DNA of 36,678 bases from Acidobacteriota bacterium (GCA_021812805.1 JAKAMQ010000007.1:1-36678); one strand, 5' to 3'. Shown: positions 15,406 to 24,129, counted from the first letter of the stretch. Notes: generated by a model not told the origin, from the sequence alone. Made by a program: numbers and translations.

Positions 15406-17022
15406 ATGGATCGCGGATACCCTGGATTCGCGTCCTCCGGAGACTGCTTGACCCCGACCCAGCACGCCATTCAGCGGCTTCCCGCCCATCTCCGACGCTA
15501 CGTGGTGGACCAGGATCCCGGTGCGTACACCCCCAGGGATCACGCCGTGTGGCGGCACACCCTCCACAAGCTCGCCGCCCAGCTCGGCGAGCGGGCCCAT
15601 GACAGCTACCGCGCGGGACTCGCAGCTACGGGCATCGGTCTGGACCGCATCCCCAGCCTGGACGAGATGAACCTCAAGCTGGAGCGGCTGGGCTGGTCCG
15701 CCGTGGCCGTGCGGGGCTTCATTCCTCCGGCCGTGTTCACCGAGCTGCAGTCTCTGGGCGTGCTGGCGATCGCCGCCGACATCCGCAGCCACGAACACAT
15801 CGAGTACACGCCGGCTCCGGACATCGTGCACGAGAGTGCGGGCCATGCGCCCATCCTCGCGGACCGCCGCTACGCCGAATACCTGAAGCGCTGCGGGGAG
15901 GCCGGATTCCGCGCCATCGCCAGCGTGGAGGACCAGGCGGTGTACGAAGCGATCCGGAACCTCAGCGTGGTGAAGGAGGATCCCAGCGCCACGCCCGAGG
16001 AGACCCGGCTGGCCGAGGAGCGGCTGCGCGCCGCGTCCGCCAGCCGCCGCTACGTGAGCGAGAGCACGCGGGCCAGCCGCCTCTACTGGTGGACGGCCGA
16101 GTACGGCCTGGTGGGCCGCCTCGACGCCCCCCGCATCTACGGCGCGGGCCTGCTCAGCAGCCTGGGCGAGTCCGCCCATTGCCTCACACCGGCCGTGCGC
16201 AAGCTTCCGCTGGACCTCACTTGCGCCGATACCGAGTACGACATCACCCGGATGCAGCCCCAGCTCTTCGTGGCCCGGGACTTCGACCATCTCTTCGCGG
16301 TGCTGGAGGCCTTCGAGGCCACGCTGGCGTGGAAGCGTGGCGGGGACTTCGGCCTGGAGGAGGCCCTCCGGGCCCGCACGGTGAACCACCTGGCTCTGGA
16401 CGGCGGCCTGGAGCTCACGGCCCGCGTGGTGGGGCGTGTGCAGGCCACCCGGCCCCTCTCGCCCGACCTTGCGACCTCCCTGGTCTGCCTGGAGGGCCCT
16501 GTTCTGCTCTCCCGTCTGGGACAGGCTGTGGGACGCCCCTGGCCCGGCCCGGCCCTCGTGGCCTTCGGCACCGGCACCCTCCCTGGCTGCGGGGCCTTCA
16601 GCCTCGAGCTGCCCACCGGCCTCTGTCTCACCGGCTTCTGCATCGGTGAGCATGAGGTGATCAACCTGCGGGCCCACCAGGGCGGCCGCCCCCTCGTCGT
16701 TCCGAGCTGGGCCCTGCTCATCCTCAGCGCAGGTCTGCCCTCCGTCGCCGGAGGCCCCGCCGATCCGGGCGCATGGGACCGCTGGTTCGGTGAGCAGAAC
16801 GCGTTCACCGAAGGCGAGGCCGAAGCCGAAGCCCGGTCCCGCAAGGTCGAGGCCCTGCCCGCGGGCCTGGCAGCGCTCTATGACGAGGTGCGGCGGACCC
16901 GGGAGGCCGGCACCGCCGATGCCGGGATCCTCGCCTCTCTCGAAGCCCGCGCCGCGGCCCATCCCGGGGAGTGGCTCCTGCAGGAGGAGCTCGCCGAACT
17001 TCAGATGGAGGTGGCGCGATGA
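15406..17022 (+). CDS. phenylalanine 4-monooxygenase (long aromatic amino acid hydroxylase)
   Basis: A 538-residue tetrahydropterin-dependent hydroxylase converting phenylalanine to tyrosine. The iron site is visible: PDIVHESAGHAP supplies His142 and His147, and YWWTAEYGLVG supplies Glu232; GLLSSLGES is also conserved. At about 540 residues it belongs to the long bacterial form, with a C-terminal domain of some 240 residues of unclear function, rather than the 260-300 residue PhhA form. ATG 15406 has no ribosome binding site. TTG 15448 (reading LTPTQHAIQRLPAHLRRYVVDQ) has CCGGAGA about 5 nt upstream and is a serious alternative start. The stop overlaps the next gene (ATGA). Together with the following pterin dehydratase it forms the entry step of the catabolic operon. 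Confidence 0.9.
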   Translation: MDRGYPGFASSGDCLTPTQHAIQRLPAHLRRYVVDQDPGAYTPRDHAVWRHTLHKLAAQLGERAHDSYRAGLAATGIGLDRIPSLDEMNLKLERLGWSAVAVRGFIPPAVFTELQSLGVLAIAADIRSHEHIEYTPAPDIVHESAGHAPILADRRYAEYLKRCGEAGFRAIASVEDQAVYEAIRNLSVVKEDPSATPEETRLAEERLRAASASRRYVSESTRASRLYWWTAEYGLVGRLDAPRIYGAGLLSSLGESAHCLTPAVRKLPLDLTCADTEYDITRMQPQLFVARDFDHLFAVLEAFEATLAWKRGGDFGLEEALRARTVNHLALDGGLELTARVVGRVQATRPLSPDLATSLVCLEGPVLLSRLGQAVGRPWPGPALVAFGTGTLPGCGAFSLELPTGLCLTGFCIGEHEVINLRAHQGGRPLVVPSWALLILSAGLPSVAGGPADPGAWDRWFGEQNAFTEGEAEAEARSRKVEALPAGLAALYDEVRRTREAGTADAGILASLEARAAAHPGEWLLQEELAELQMEVAR

Positions 17023-17264
17023 GCTGGATCGAACGTGACGGGGCCCTGCACCGAGAGATCCGCACCCCGGACTTCCTGACGGCCTTCCGGCTCGTGGAGG
17101 CCCTCGTGCCGCTCGCCGAGGCCGCGAATCACCACCCGGACGTGGCTTTCGGGTGGGGCTACCTCCGCATCACCCTCACCACCCACGATGCCGGCGGCGT
17201 CACCCTTGCCGACCGCAGCCTGGCGGAGCGCATGGATGCCACGCTTGCATCACGCCAAGGATGA
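17019..17264 (+). CDS. phhB: pterin-4a-carbinolamine dehydratase
   Basis: An 81-residue protein, somewhat shorter than the usual 95-105, that dehydrates the 4a-hydroxytetrahydropterin left by phenylalanine hydroxylase so the cofactor can be recycled. The active-site block [21 protein letters not shown] contains the expected HHP pair, and the small alpha/beta fold pattern fits. ATG 17019 overlaps the hydroxylase stop by 4 nt. The ORF track starts earlier, inside the hydroxylase, and that extension is not real. The pairing with the adjacent hydroxylase supports both calls. Confidence 0.88.
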   Translation: MSWIERDGALHREIRTPDFLTAFRLVEALVPLAEAANHHPDVAFGWGYLRITLTTHDAGGVTLADRSLAERMDATLASRQG

Positions 17265-17269
17265 CTGCG

Positions 17270-18577
17270 ATGAAAACCGCCGGTTACAACTCGGGCTTCG
17301 GGAACGGATTCGAAACGGAAGCGCTTCCCGGCGCCCTTCCGGTGGGTCGCAACTCACCCCAGAACTGTGCCTACGGGCTGTACGCCGAGCAGCTCTCCGG
17401 CTCGCCCTTCACGGCGCCGCGCGCCGCCAACCAGCGGAGTTGGCTCTACCGTATCCGCCCCACGCTGCAGCACTGGGGACGCCTGGAAACGTGCGACAGC
17501 GGCGACTGGCGGACGGCTCCGTGCGCCGAGATCGAGCTTCCGCCTGCGCCCATGCGTTGGAGCCCCATCGTTGCGGATGGGCGGCCTGTTTCTTTCATCG
17601 AGGGCATTCACACGATCACGACCGCGGGTGATGCCGGCGCGATGGCCGGCATGGCCACGCACATCTACGGCGCCACGCGCTCCATGCTCAACGAGTTCTT
17701 CTACAACGCAGACGGTGAACTGCTCATCGTGCCGCAGCGGGGCCAGATCCGCCTGCACACCGAGTTCGGCATCCTGGATCTCGAACCCGCGGAGATTGCG
17801 GTGATTCCCCGCGGCGTCAAATTCTCCGTGGTTCTGCCCAACGGCCCGGCCAGCGGGTACATCTGCGAAAACTATGGCGGCGCCTTCACGCTGCCGGAGC
17901 GCGGTCCCATCGGCGCGAACGGCCTCGCGAACCCGCGCGACTTCCTGACACCTGTCGCAGCCTACGAAGACAGGGATGCTCCGTGCCTGCTGTTCGTGAA
18001 GTGGGGGGGCTCACTCTGGAAGACGGCCATCGGCCATTCGCCACTCGATGTCGTCGCGTGGCACGGGAACTATGCGCCGTACAAGTACGATCTGCGGAGA
18101 TTCTCACCGGTGGGTCCGCTGCTCTTCGACCACGCCGATCCCAGCATCTTCACCGTTCTGACCTCGCCGTCGGAGATCCCCGGCACCGCGAACGTGGACT
18201 TCGTCTGCTTCCCAGATCGTTGGCTCGTCGCGGAGGACACGTTCCGGCCGCCCTGGTACCACATGAACGTCATGAGCGAGTTCATGGGGCTCATCTACGG
18301 CAGGTATGACGCCAAGCCTGAAGGCTTCGAGCCAGGAGGCTTCTCGCTTCACAATATGATGCTGCCGCACGGCCCGGACGCGGAGGCCTTCGAGGCCGCG
18401 AGCCAGGTGGAACTCAGGCCCCAAAAGCTCACGGATACGATGGCCTTCATGTTCGAGACGCGATTCCCGCAGCGCGTCACGCGCTACGCGGCGCAATCAC
18501 CCGCCCTCCAGCGGGACTACGCAGACTACGGGCAGAAGCTGCACAAACGGTTCACACTTCCTCCGGTGCCGAAGTGA
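17270..18577 (+). CDS. hmgA: homogentisate 1,2-dioxygenase
   Basis: A 435-residue Fe(II) ring-cleavage dioxygenase that opens homogentisate to maleylacetoacetate. The N-terminus [19 protein letters not shown] and the block [17 protein letters not shown] are hallmarks. The C-terminal cupin carries the iron ligands in [14 protein letters not shown] (His, Glu) and [13 protein letters not shown] (His). ATG 17270 has AAGGA 8 nt upstream. ATG 17261, which overlaps the previous stop as ATGA and adds three residues, is an alternative; the track start at 17153 runs through phhB and is wrong. From here to 21819 the codon choice looks a little less extreme than upstream, perhaps a separately acquired block. 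Confidence 0.95.
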   Translation: MKTAGYNSGFGNGFETEALPGALPVGRNSPQNCAYGLYAEQLSGSPFTAPRAANQRSWLYRIRPTLQHWGRLETCDSGDWRTAPCAEIELPPAPMRWSPIVADGRPVSFIEGIHTITTAGDAGAMAGMATHIYGATRSMLNEFFYNADGELLIVPQRGQIRLHTEFGILDLEPAEIAVIPRGVKFSVVLPNGPASGYICENYGGAFTLPERGPIGANGLANPRDFLTPVAAYEDRDAPCLLFVKWGGSLWKTAIGHSPLDVVAWHGNYAPYKYDLRRFSPVGPLLFDHADPSIFTVLTSPSEIPGTANVDFVCFPDRWLVAEDTFRPPWYHMNVMSEFMGLIYGRYDAKPEGFEPGGFSLHNMMLPHGPDAEAFEAASQVELRPQKLTDTMAFMFETRFPQRVTRYAAQSPALQRDYADYGQKLHKRFTLPPVPK

Positions 18578-19911
18578 TGCCCACCCATTCCATAGGCGGA
18601 TGCGACGGAACGCACGATCCGCAGCTGCGGTCCTGGGTGGCAGATGCCAACGGCCACGCGGACTTCCCCATCCAGAATCTTCCACTCGGCCTCTTTCGTC
18701 CGCGCGACGGCGAGCCGCGGCCCGGCATCGCCATCGGCGACCAGATCCTCTCCATCCCAGCGCTTGTGGACGCTGGGCTCCTGGACGGCGACGCCCTCCT
18801 GGCAGGCCGCGCAGCCGTGCAAGGTCCGGCGCTCAATTCCCTGCTCGCGCTCGGCGCCCCTCCCCGGCGAGCCCTTCGGGCAGCGGTATCAACGCTCCTG
18901 GCCGAAGGCTCACCGCAGCGACCCGAGTTGCTTCACCCGGCGGCGGACTGCGAGCTGTTGCTGCCCGCGCATGTCGGCGACTACACCGACTTCTACGCCG
19001 GCATCCATCACGCCTTGAACGTCGGCAGGCTTTTCCGCCCGGACCATCCGTTGCTGCCGAACTACAAGTGGGTGCCCATCGGGTATCACGGCCGCAGCTC
19101 GTCCCTGCGCCCGTCGGGCGCGCCGGTGCGTCGTCCGCACGGGCAACGCAAGCTGCCGGATGAGCCCGTGCCCACGTTTGGTCCTGCCCGCCATCTCGAC
19201 TTCGAGCTGGAGCTGGGCGTGTGGATTGGCCCCGGCAACCGTCTCGGCGAACCCCTCGCCATGGATGCAGCCGAGAACAGCATCGCCGGCTACTGCCTCC
19301 TCAACGACTGGTCGGCGCGCGACCTCCAGTCCTGGGAGTACCAGCCGCTGGGCCCCTTCCTCGCCAAGAGTTTTCACACCACTGTTTCGCCCTGGATCAT
19401 CACACCCGAGGCGCTGGCCCCCTTCCGCAAGCCGCAGCAGCCGCGCAGCGCAGAGGATCCCCAGCCGCTGCCGTACCTGCTTTCGGAACCAGATCAACAC
19501 AGCGGTGCACTCGATGTCGCGCTCGAAGTGCTCCTGCTCACGGAGGCCATGCGCCAGTCCGGCATGGCCCCGCAACGCATCACCGCCAGCCACGCAGAGA
19601 ACCTCTACTGGACGCCCGCACAGCTGGTCGCGCATCACGCCTCCAACGGCTGCAACCTCTGTGCGGGAGACCTGCTCGGGACAGGAACCATCTCCTCTGC
19701 CGAGCCGACCGGCTACGGTTCCCTGCTCGAGATCACCGCCGCCGGGCGGGAATCGCTGGCGCTCTCATCCGGGGAGCGGCGCCGCTTCCTCGAAGACGGC
19801 GACGAGGTCACGCTGCGCGCGCGGGCCAGCCGCGCTGGTTTCGTCTCTATCGGCTTCGGCCCCTGTCGCGCCGTCGTCACGCCAGCTCGCAGTGAGGGGG
19901 AGCCCCTATGA
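18577..19911 (+). CDS. fahA: fumarylacetoacetase
   Basis: A 444-residue hydrolase that splits fumarylacetoacetate into fumarate and acetoacetate, the last step of the homogentisate pathway. The small N-terminal SH3-like domain (DFPIQNLPLGLFRP) is followed by the FAH fold with DYTDFYAGIHHALNVGRLFRP (metal and substrate residues), YHGRSSS, LDFELELGVWIGPGN (Glu ligands), NDWSARDLQSWEYQPLGPFLAKSF and NLCAGDLLGTGTIS. The start is ATG 18577, touching the hmgA stop (TGATG); GTG 18574 would add one residue. The length is normal for the eukaryote-like FAH family. Confidence 0.95.
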   Translation: MPTHSIGGCDGTHDPQLRSWVADANGHADFPIQNLPLGLFRPRDGEPRPGIAIGDQILSIPALVDAGLLDGDALLAGRAAVQGPALNSLLALGAPPRRALRAAVSTLLAEGSPQRPELLHPAADCELLLPAHVGDYTDFYAGIHHALNVGRLFRPDHPLLPNYKWVPIGYHGRSSSLRPSGAPVRRPHGQRKLPDEPVPTFGPARHLDFELELGVWIGPGNRLGEPLAMDAAENSIAGYCLLNDWSARDLQSWEYQPLGPFLAKSFHTTVSPWIITPEALAPFRKPQQPRSAEDPQPLPYLLSEPDQHSGALDVALEVLLLTEAMRQSGMAPQRITASHAENLYWTPAQLVAHHASNGCNLCAGDLLGTGTISSAEPTGYGSLLEITAAGRESLALSSGERRRFLEDGDEVTLRARASRAGFVSIGFGPCRAVVTPARSEGEPL

Positions 19912-20414
19912 CACGCCCAGCCGCAGCCGCCACCGCCATTGAAGACACGACCCGGCAAATCCACGATCTCGTCCGCCCGCTGCCGCGAGAGATCCTCCTC
20001 TGGCGCCCTTCCCCGGAGGTCTGGTCCATTCTCGACAACCTCGCCCACATCGAAGAGTTCATCCCGTTCTGGGTGGGAGAGATTCACGCGATGCTCGTCC
20101 GACCGCCCCAGCCCTGGGGCCGGGACCAGAGTCATGCGGGTCGTCTCGCGGCCGTGCGCGACACCTCGGAGCGTGACGTCCTGGAACTGCTGGCGAACAT
20201 CCACGCCGCGACCGCGAACGCCGCCAGGTTCCTGCGCTCGCTCGACGAGGCTCAGCTCGACATCGAGGCCGTCAGCCGTAACCCGCGCTGGGCCATCAAG
20301 CCCGTCGGCTTTGTCGTGGACATCCTGCTCGTCAAACATCTCGCCGACCATCGCGATCAGATCCAGCGCAATCTGCGGCAGCACCACGAAACCACCACTG
20401 GCTTGCAGGGGTGA
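19908..20414 (+). CDS. DinB-fold protein, candidate maleylacetoacetate isomerase
   Basis: A 168-residue protein of the DinB/YfiT-like four-helix superfamily, which includes mycothiol-dependent maleylpyruvate isomerase. Three histidines at the expected metal positions are visible: His47 in NLAHIEEF, and His144 and His148 in [26 protein letters not shown] is the typical first-to-second helix block. ATG 19908 overlaps the fahA stop (ATGA) and its own stop overlaps the CoA-transferase (GTGA), so it is firmly within the operon. The pathway needs an isomerase between HmgA and FahA, no GST-zeta type MaiA is in the window, and this fold includes cis-trans isomerases of similar substrates. The isomerase role is therefore a reasoned guess; a general detoxification or hydrolase role is equally open. 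Confidence 0.75.
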   Translation: MTRPAAAATAIEDTTRQIHDLVRPLPREILLWRPSPEVWSILDNLAHIEEFIPFWVGEIHAMLVRPPQPWGRDQSHAGRLAAVRDTSERDVLELLANIHAATANAARFLRSLDEAQLDIEAVSRNPRWAIKPVGFVVDILLVKHLADHRDQIQRNLRQHHETTTGLQG

Positions 20415-20416
20415 GC

Positions 20417-21124
20417 ATGTCCACGAGCCTGCCCACCTCGAGCATGGCCCTCACGCCTGAGGCCAAGCGCAGACGAATTGCCATGCGAGCGGCGCAGGAA
20501 CTGCGCGACGGCGACTACGTCAATCTCGGCATCGGCCTGCCCACGCTGGTGGCGAATCATCTGCCCCCCGGCCTTGAGATCACGCTGCAGTCCGAGAATG
20601 GCATGCTCGGCCTGGGCCCCTATCCCTACGATGAGGATGTGGATCCTGATCTCATCAACGCCGGCAAGGAAACCGTGACCGCGCTTCCCACGACCTCTTT
20701 CTTCTCGTCGGCCGATGCCTTTGCCATGATCCGCGGCGGCCACATGGATGTCACCATCCTCGGGGCGATGGAGGTGGACCAGCAGGGCAGCCTCGCCAAC
20801 TGGACCATCCCCGGCAAGATGGTGAAGGGCATGGGCGGCGCGATGGATCTTGTCGCCGGAACCCGACACGTCATCGTGGCCATGGAGCACACCACCAAGG
20901 ACGGCGCGCCGCGCATCGTGCGCCGTTGCACCCTGCCGCTCACCGGCGTCGGGGTTGTGCACACGATCATCACGGAACTGGCCGTCATCCGCATGCGCGG
21001 CCAGCGTCTAATCCTCGATGAGCTGATGCCGGGCTGCACGGTGGAGCAGGTGATTGCGAATACCGAGGCGGATCTGGAGGTGTCCGCATCTCTTGTGATC
21101 CACCACGAGGCGGACCTGGCATGA
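20417..21124 (+). CDS. scoB: 3-oxoacid CoA-transferase subunit B
   Basis: A 235-residue beta subunit of succinyl-CoA:3-ketoacid CoA-transferase. It carries the catalytic glutamate in [13 protein letters not shown] (Glu60 from ATG 20417), with [34 protein letters not shown] and [11 protein letters not shown]-like blocks. AGGGG lies about 6 nt before ATG 20417; GTG 20411, overlapping the previous stop, would add two residues. In this operon it would activate the acetoacetate released by FahA to acetoacetyl-CoA, linking ring degradation to thiolysis and the TCA cycle. The B subunit precedes the A subunit, the reverse of the common order. Confidence 0.93.
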   Translation: MSTSLPTSSMALTPEAKRRRIAMRAAQELRDGDYVNLGIGLPTLVANHLPPGLEITLQSENGMLGLGPYPYDEDVDPDLINAGKETVTALPTTSFFSSADAFAMIRGGHMDVTILGAMEVDQQGSLANWTIPGKMVKGMGGAMDLVAGTRHVIVAMEHTTKDGAPRIVRRCTLPLTGVGVVHTIITELAVIRMRGQRLILDELMPGCTVEQVIANTEADLEVSASLVIHHEADLA

Positions 21125-21819
21125 ACAAAGTATTCCCTTCGGCCGACGCGGCCATCCACGACATCCCCGATGGGGCCACGCTGATGCTCGGCGGATTCGG
21201 CCTGTGCGGCATCCCTGAAGACCTCATCGCAGCCCTCGTGCGCGCCCGACGCCGGGGCTTGCACACCATCTCCAACAACATGGGCGTGGACGGATTCGGC
21301 ATGGGCCTCCTGCTCGCGGCCGGCCAGATCGCCTCGCACATCGGCAGCTACGTCGGTGAAAACAAGCTGCTCGAGTCGCTCGTCATTGCCGGCACCCTCG
21401 ATGTCACGCTGGTCCCGCAGGGGACGCTTGCCGAGCGCATCCGTGCAGCCGGCGCGGGCATCCCCGCCTTCTACACCGCCACGGGCGTGGGCACCGTCGT
21501 CGCGGAGGGCAAGGAGGTCAGGGTCTTCGCCGGAAGAACCTACCTGCTGGAAGAGGCGCTCCACGCCGATTTCGCGCTCATCAAGGCATGGAAGGGAGAC
21601 CGCAGCGGCAACCTCGTTTATCGCAAGACCGCGCGCAATTTCAATCCCATGATGGCCACCGCGGCCCGTGTCACCATCGCCGAAGTGGAGGAGATCGTCG
21701 AACCCGGGGTACTCGATCCCGACGCCATCGTGACGCCCGGTGTCTACGTGGATCGCATCATCCAAGGTGGACCCTACGAGAAGCGCATCGAGCGGAGGGT
21801 GACCCGTCCGCGAAGGTGA
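21121..21819 (+). CDS. scoA: 3-oxoacid CoA-transferase subunit A
   Basis: A 232-residue alpha subunit, partner of the preceding gene. The Gly-rich CoA-binding region [22 protein letters not shown], the [19 protein letters not shown] and [30 protein letters not shown] blocks, and [15 protein letters not shown] are typical. ATG 21121 overlaps the scoB stop (ATGA). It is the last gene of the run of overlapping genes that starts at 15406. I see no convincing terminator hairpin in the 150 bp that follow before the tRNA. Confidence 0.93.
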   Translation: MNKVFPSADAAIHDIPDGATLMLGGFGLCGIPEDLIAALVRARRRGLHTISNNMGVDGFGMGLLLAAGQIASHIGSYVGENKLLESLVIAGTLDVTLVPQGTLAERIRAAGAGIPAFYTATGVGTVVAEGKEVRVFAGRTYLLEEALHADFALIKAWKGDRSGNLVYRKTARNFNPMMATAARVTIAEVEEIVEPGVLDPDAIVTPGVYVDRIIQGGPYEKRIERRVTRPRR

Positions 21820-21973
21820 GTCGAGGCGACCCCCATTCATCGCCGCGACGGCTGCGTTCTTGGGCGATGCACCGGCACGCTCGGCTTTCCTGGCTGGCAC
21901 CCACGCCACCTGCGCGGCTGCCCCAGTGTCGTGCCCCGAAAGCTCCTGTGTCCTCCGTGCTTGGCGCGGCTCA

Positions 21974-22064
21974 TGGCGGAAGGTGAGGGATTCGAACCCC
22001 CGGTGGGCTCATCACCCACGCTCGTTTTCAAGACGAGAGCCTTAAACCACTCGGCCAACCTTCC
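21974..22064 (-). tRNA. tRNA-Ser (anticodon UGA)
   Basis: On the minus strand the 7-bp acceptor stem GGAAGGT/ACCTTCC closes a class II tRNA. The anticodon stem CTCGT/ACGAG holds loop CTTGAAA, giving anticodon TGA (reads UCA/UCG-type serine codons). There is a long variable arm (GCGTGGGTGATGAGCCCAC) and T-loop GGTTCGAATCC. The discriminator is G and CCA is encoded (21974-21976). Confidence 0.95.
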
Positions 22065-22072
22065 GTGCCCCC

Positions 22073-22078
22073 ATCATA
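22073..22078 (-). promoter_or_regulatory. -10 element for tRNA-Ser(UGA)
   Basis: TATGAT (minus strand) lies 8 bp upstream of the mature 5' end, a good position for a tRNA promoter -10 box. No strong -35 box is seen, and the tract between is GC-rich. Confidence 0.45.
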
Positions 22079-22099
22079 CGGGAACCCGGGGTGAGAGCC

Positions 22100-22128
22100 T
22101 TGTGCCGCCTTGAGTCCACAGGTAAGCT
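22100..22128 (+). promoter_or_regulatory. candidate promoter of tRNA-Ser(GCU)
   Basis: TTGTGC and TAAGCT are separated by 17 bp and end 10 bp before the tRNA. Each matches the sigma-70 consensus at only about half its positions, so support comes mostly from spacing and position. Confidence 0.3.
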
Positions 22129-22138
22129 GGAAGGCCTT

Positions 22139-22289
<151 letters not shown>

Positions 22290-22293
<4 letters not shown>

Positions 22294-22359
22294 TGGCAGG
22301 TAGCCGCAGTCTCCGGCAGCCCGGGGGGCTGTCGGAGCCGTGAAGCGGCGTGCCAGCGA
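22290..22359. repeat. nested inverted repeats between the two 83-bp copies
   Basis: The outer arms TCGCTGGCA (22290-22298) and TGCCAGCGA (22351-22359) are perfectly complementary. The inner arms CTCCGGCAGCC (22311-22321) and GGCTGTCGGAG (22327-22337) pair with one mismatch (or a G-U pair if transcribed). The 98-bp spacer is thus strongly structured; no ORF or tRNA cloverleaf is recognisable in it. It may be part of a hairpin element or an unnamed small RNA. Confidence 0.6.
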
Positions 22360-22391
22360 GGCGTGCGGAGCGGAGGGCGGAAGGCCCGGAG

Positions 22392-22474
22392 CGAATCCCC
22401 CTCTCTCCGCCACCGAAGCCGCCGCAAGGCGGCTTTTTTGAAGTGGCGAGGGGGATTCGAAGTCACTGGATCGC
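22392..22474 (+). repeat. 83-bp repeat, copy 2
   Basis: An exact second copy of the tRNA-Ser 3' end with its terminator (terminator stem at 22417-22434), without the rest of a tRNA. It lies directly before the end of radC, and its T-run could also stop transcription entering from the left. Confidence 0.85.
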
Positions 22475-22494
22475 GGGCGGGACGCCGGGGTTCC

Positions 22495-23175
22495 TCAGGC
22501 CCGCTGATCCCAGCCTTCCGCCGCCCGGAAGCTGTGCCAGCGGTCGCAGCCGAGGATGAGGTGGTCGGCCAGGGGGACGCCGAGGGATTCCCCTGCGGCC
22601 TGGAGCCGGCGGGTGAGCTGGATGTCCTCCCGGCTTGGGGTGGGATCGCCGCTGGGATGGTTGTGGAAGGCCAGGGCGGTGGTGGCGCCGTACCGCAGCG
22701 CTTCGCGGAAGAACTCGCGGGGACTGATGAGGGTGGCCGTGGCGGTGCCCTGGCTGAGAATGCGCTCCGCCAGCAGCTCACCCTTGGCGTTCAGGGCCAG
22801 CAGGCCGAAACGTTCCTCGGTCCAGCCCTGGGCCCGGGAGATCAGGTAGCTGCCTGCCGCCCAGGGGCTCGTGATGCGGGGACGCTCGGCGCTCCGCTGG
22901 CTCCGCCGGGCCAGTTCGATCGCCGCCCAGAGCTGGCCCGCCTTGGCGGGGCCCAGGCCCGGCTGGTCCAGCCAATCCTGGAGGCCGAGTCCCAGGAGGC
23001 CTGCGAGCCCACCGGTGCGGCCGAGCAGCGTCTGGGCCAGTTCCACGGCGCTCTGCCCCTGGCGGCCCGTGCCCCACAACAGGGCCAGCAGATCCGCGTC
23101 CGCCAGGGTTTCGCCATGGCCGGCCAGCAGGCGTTCCCGGGGACGCTGGTCGGGCGAGAGATCAAGGATGCGCAT
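22495..23175 (-). CDS. radC: RadC family JAB-domain protein
   Basis: A 226-residue RadC-like protein. An N-terminal helix-hairpin-helix-like region (RPRERLLAGHGETLADADLLALLWGTG, then GLGPAKAGQLWAAIELARR) precedes a JAB/MPN metalloprotease-like domain with the metal motif HNHPSGDPTPSREDI. The molecular role of RadC is not settled; despite the name, it is not a proven repair protein, and it often travels with competence or mobile loci. ATG 23175 has GGAG 6 nt upstream. Transcription from the pseudopilin and comEA-like genes upstream may reach it (about 100 bp gap). Confidence 0.92.
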   Translation of the reverse strand: MRILDLSPDQRPRERLLAGHGETLADADLLALLWGTGRQGQSAVELAQTLLGRTGGLAGLLGLGLQDWLDQPGLGPAKAGQLWAAIELARRSQRSAERPRITSPWAAGSYLISRAQGWTEERFGLLALNAKGELLAERILSQGTATATLISPREFFREALRYGATTALAFHNHPSGDPTPSREDIQLTRRLQAAGESLGVPLADHLILGCDRWHSFRAAEGWDQRA

Positions 23176-23277
23176 GGGATCTCCATTCAGGCGTGATGCA
23201 TGAGGGGGGACACCCCGAGCCGGAGCTGAACCGGCGGCGCCCCTCGTTCATCTCGGGAAGGACCGGGACCACTGCCT

Positions 23278-23799
23278 TCACACCCGCTTCCAGCGCCGCA
23301 GGCTGCTGCGCCAGCGAAGCAGGTGGATCCGCCCATGGTTGGAAAGCCGCATGCAGAGGACATCCCGACCGTCGTTCAGGAACCAGAGACTGGCGGTGGC
23401 GGTGCGCCGGGGTGTCACGGTGATGGTCGGGTGAGCTTCGCCCTGGGTCGCTGCCCGGGCGGGATCCTCCATGCCGGGGGGCAGGGGAATGCCGGCGGGC
23501 TTTCCCCATGTCACGTGGCGCCCCAGGTGGATCGGCAGATGGTTGGGATCTTTTCCCGAGGCGAGGCCCAGGGTGATGTTGGCGCCCCGGGCCCGGGCCA
23601 GGACGAAGGCCTGGTCCAGGCTTTCCACCAGTTCCTGCTGGGCGGCATCCAGTTCCAGGTGAGCGGCATCCAGGCCGCCCAGACCCGCCAGGGACAGGAG
23701 GCCGGAGATGCCCACCACGACCGTGAGTTCCAGCATGGAGTACCCGCGCTGGAGGGACCGGCCTGCGCCGGCGGGGAGTCGGAACAGGCCGGTGTCCAT
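23278..23799 (-). CDS. type II secretion/type IV pilus pseudopilin (GspH/FimT-like)
   Basis: A 173-residue prepilin-like protein. The motif RGYSMLELTVVVGISGLLSLAGLG, with Gly before the cleavage point and Glu at position +5, is a class III (prepilin) signal followed by the hydrophobic N-terminal helix. The rest is a soluble beta-rich domain with WFLNDGRDVLCMRL near the end, as in GspH/FimT minor pseudopilins. AGGAGG stands 4-5 nt before ATG 23799, just behind the comEA-like stop (9-bp gap), so the two are co-transcribed. Association with a ComEA-type DNA receptor suggests a DNA-uptake pilus minor subunit rather than protein secretion; this is inferred. Confidence 0.8.
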   Translation of the reverse strand: MDTGLFRLPAGAGRSLQRGYSMLELTVVVGISGLLSLAGLGGLDAAHLELDAAQQELVESLDQAFVLARARGANITLGLASGKDPNHLPIHLGRHVTWGKPAGIPLPPGMEDPARAATQGEAHPTITVTPRRTATASLWFLNDGRDVLCMRLSNHGRIHLLRWRSSLRRWKRV

Positions 23800-23808
23800 G
23801 CCTGCCTC

Positions 23809-24114
23809 CTACCGGGTCGCAGACGCGGGCGCGAGAGCGGCGGCGAGGAAGGGCTTGATCCGCGCGTAGGCCTTTTCGCCGATGCCCTTCACATTCATCA
23901 GCTCTTCGGGGCGCTGGAAGCCGCCGTGTTCCTTCCGGAAGGCCAGGATGCGCTCGGCGGTCTTCTGGCCGACGCGGGGGAGCTGCATCAGCTCGGTCAC
24001 CGTCGCGGTATTGAGGTTGATGGGGTGTTGCGGCTGGCGGGGGGCCTTGCCGGCCGCTGCGAGCGGGAAGGCCAGGGCAGCCGCCAAGGCCAGGGTGGTG
24101 AGGGGTTTGATCAT
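23809..24114 (-). CDS. ComEA-like helix-hairpin-helix protein
   Basis: A 101-residue exported protein: signal peptide (LTTLALAAALAFPLAAAG), short linker, then a tandem helix-hairpin-helix domain INLNTATVTELMQLPRVGQKTAERILAFRKEHGGF, with MNVKGIGEKAYARIKPFL completing the second hairpin. This is the DNA-binding part of ComEA, which retains incoming DNA in the periplasm during natural transformation. It lacks the membrane anchor linker of Gram-positive ComEA, as usual in Gram-negatives. AAAGGAGG precedes ATG 24114. It heads a minus-strand run with the pseudopilin and probably radC. Confidence 0.87.
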   Translation of the reverse strand: MIKPLTTLALAAALAFPLAAAGKAPRQPQHPINLNTATVTELMQLPRVGQKTAERILAFRKEHGGFQRPEELMNVKGIGEKAYARIKPFLAAALAPASATR

Positions 24115-24129
24115 GGTCGCCTCCTTTCA

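Noticed and set aside
13578-15602. 674-residue plus-strand ORF opposite the patatin autotransporter
   Set aside because: It is an antisense shadow in GC-rich DNA; its composition is repetitive Gly/Arg/His-rich, with no domain, while the minus strand has clear catalytic motifs.
21838-21973. Intrinsic terminator after the CoA-transferase operon
   Set aside because: Short GC-rich inverted matches exist, but none has a convincing stem followed by a T-run.
22392-22474. A third tRNA-Ser gene
   Set aside because: Only the T-loop to CCA portion is present; there is no acceptor 5' strand, D-arm or anticodon arm upstream.
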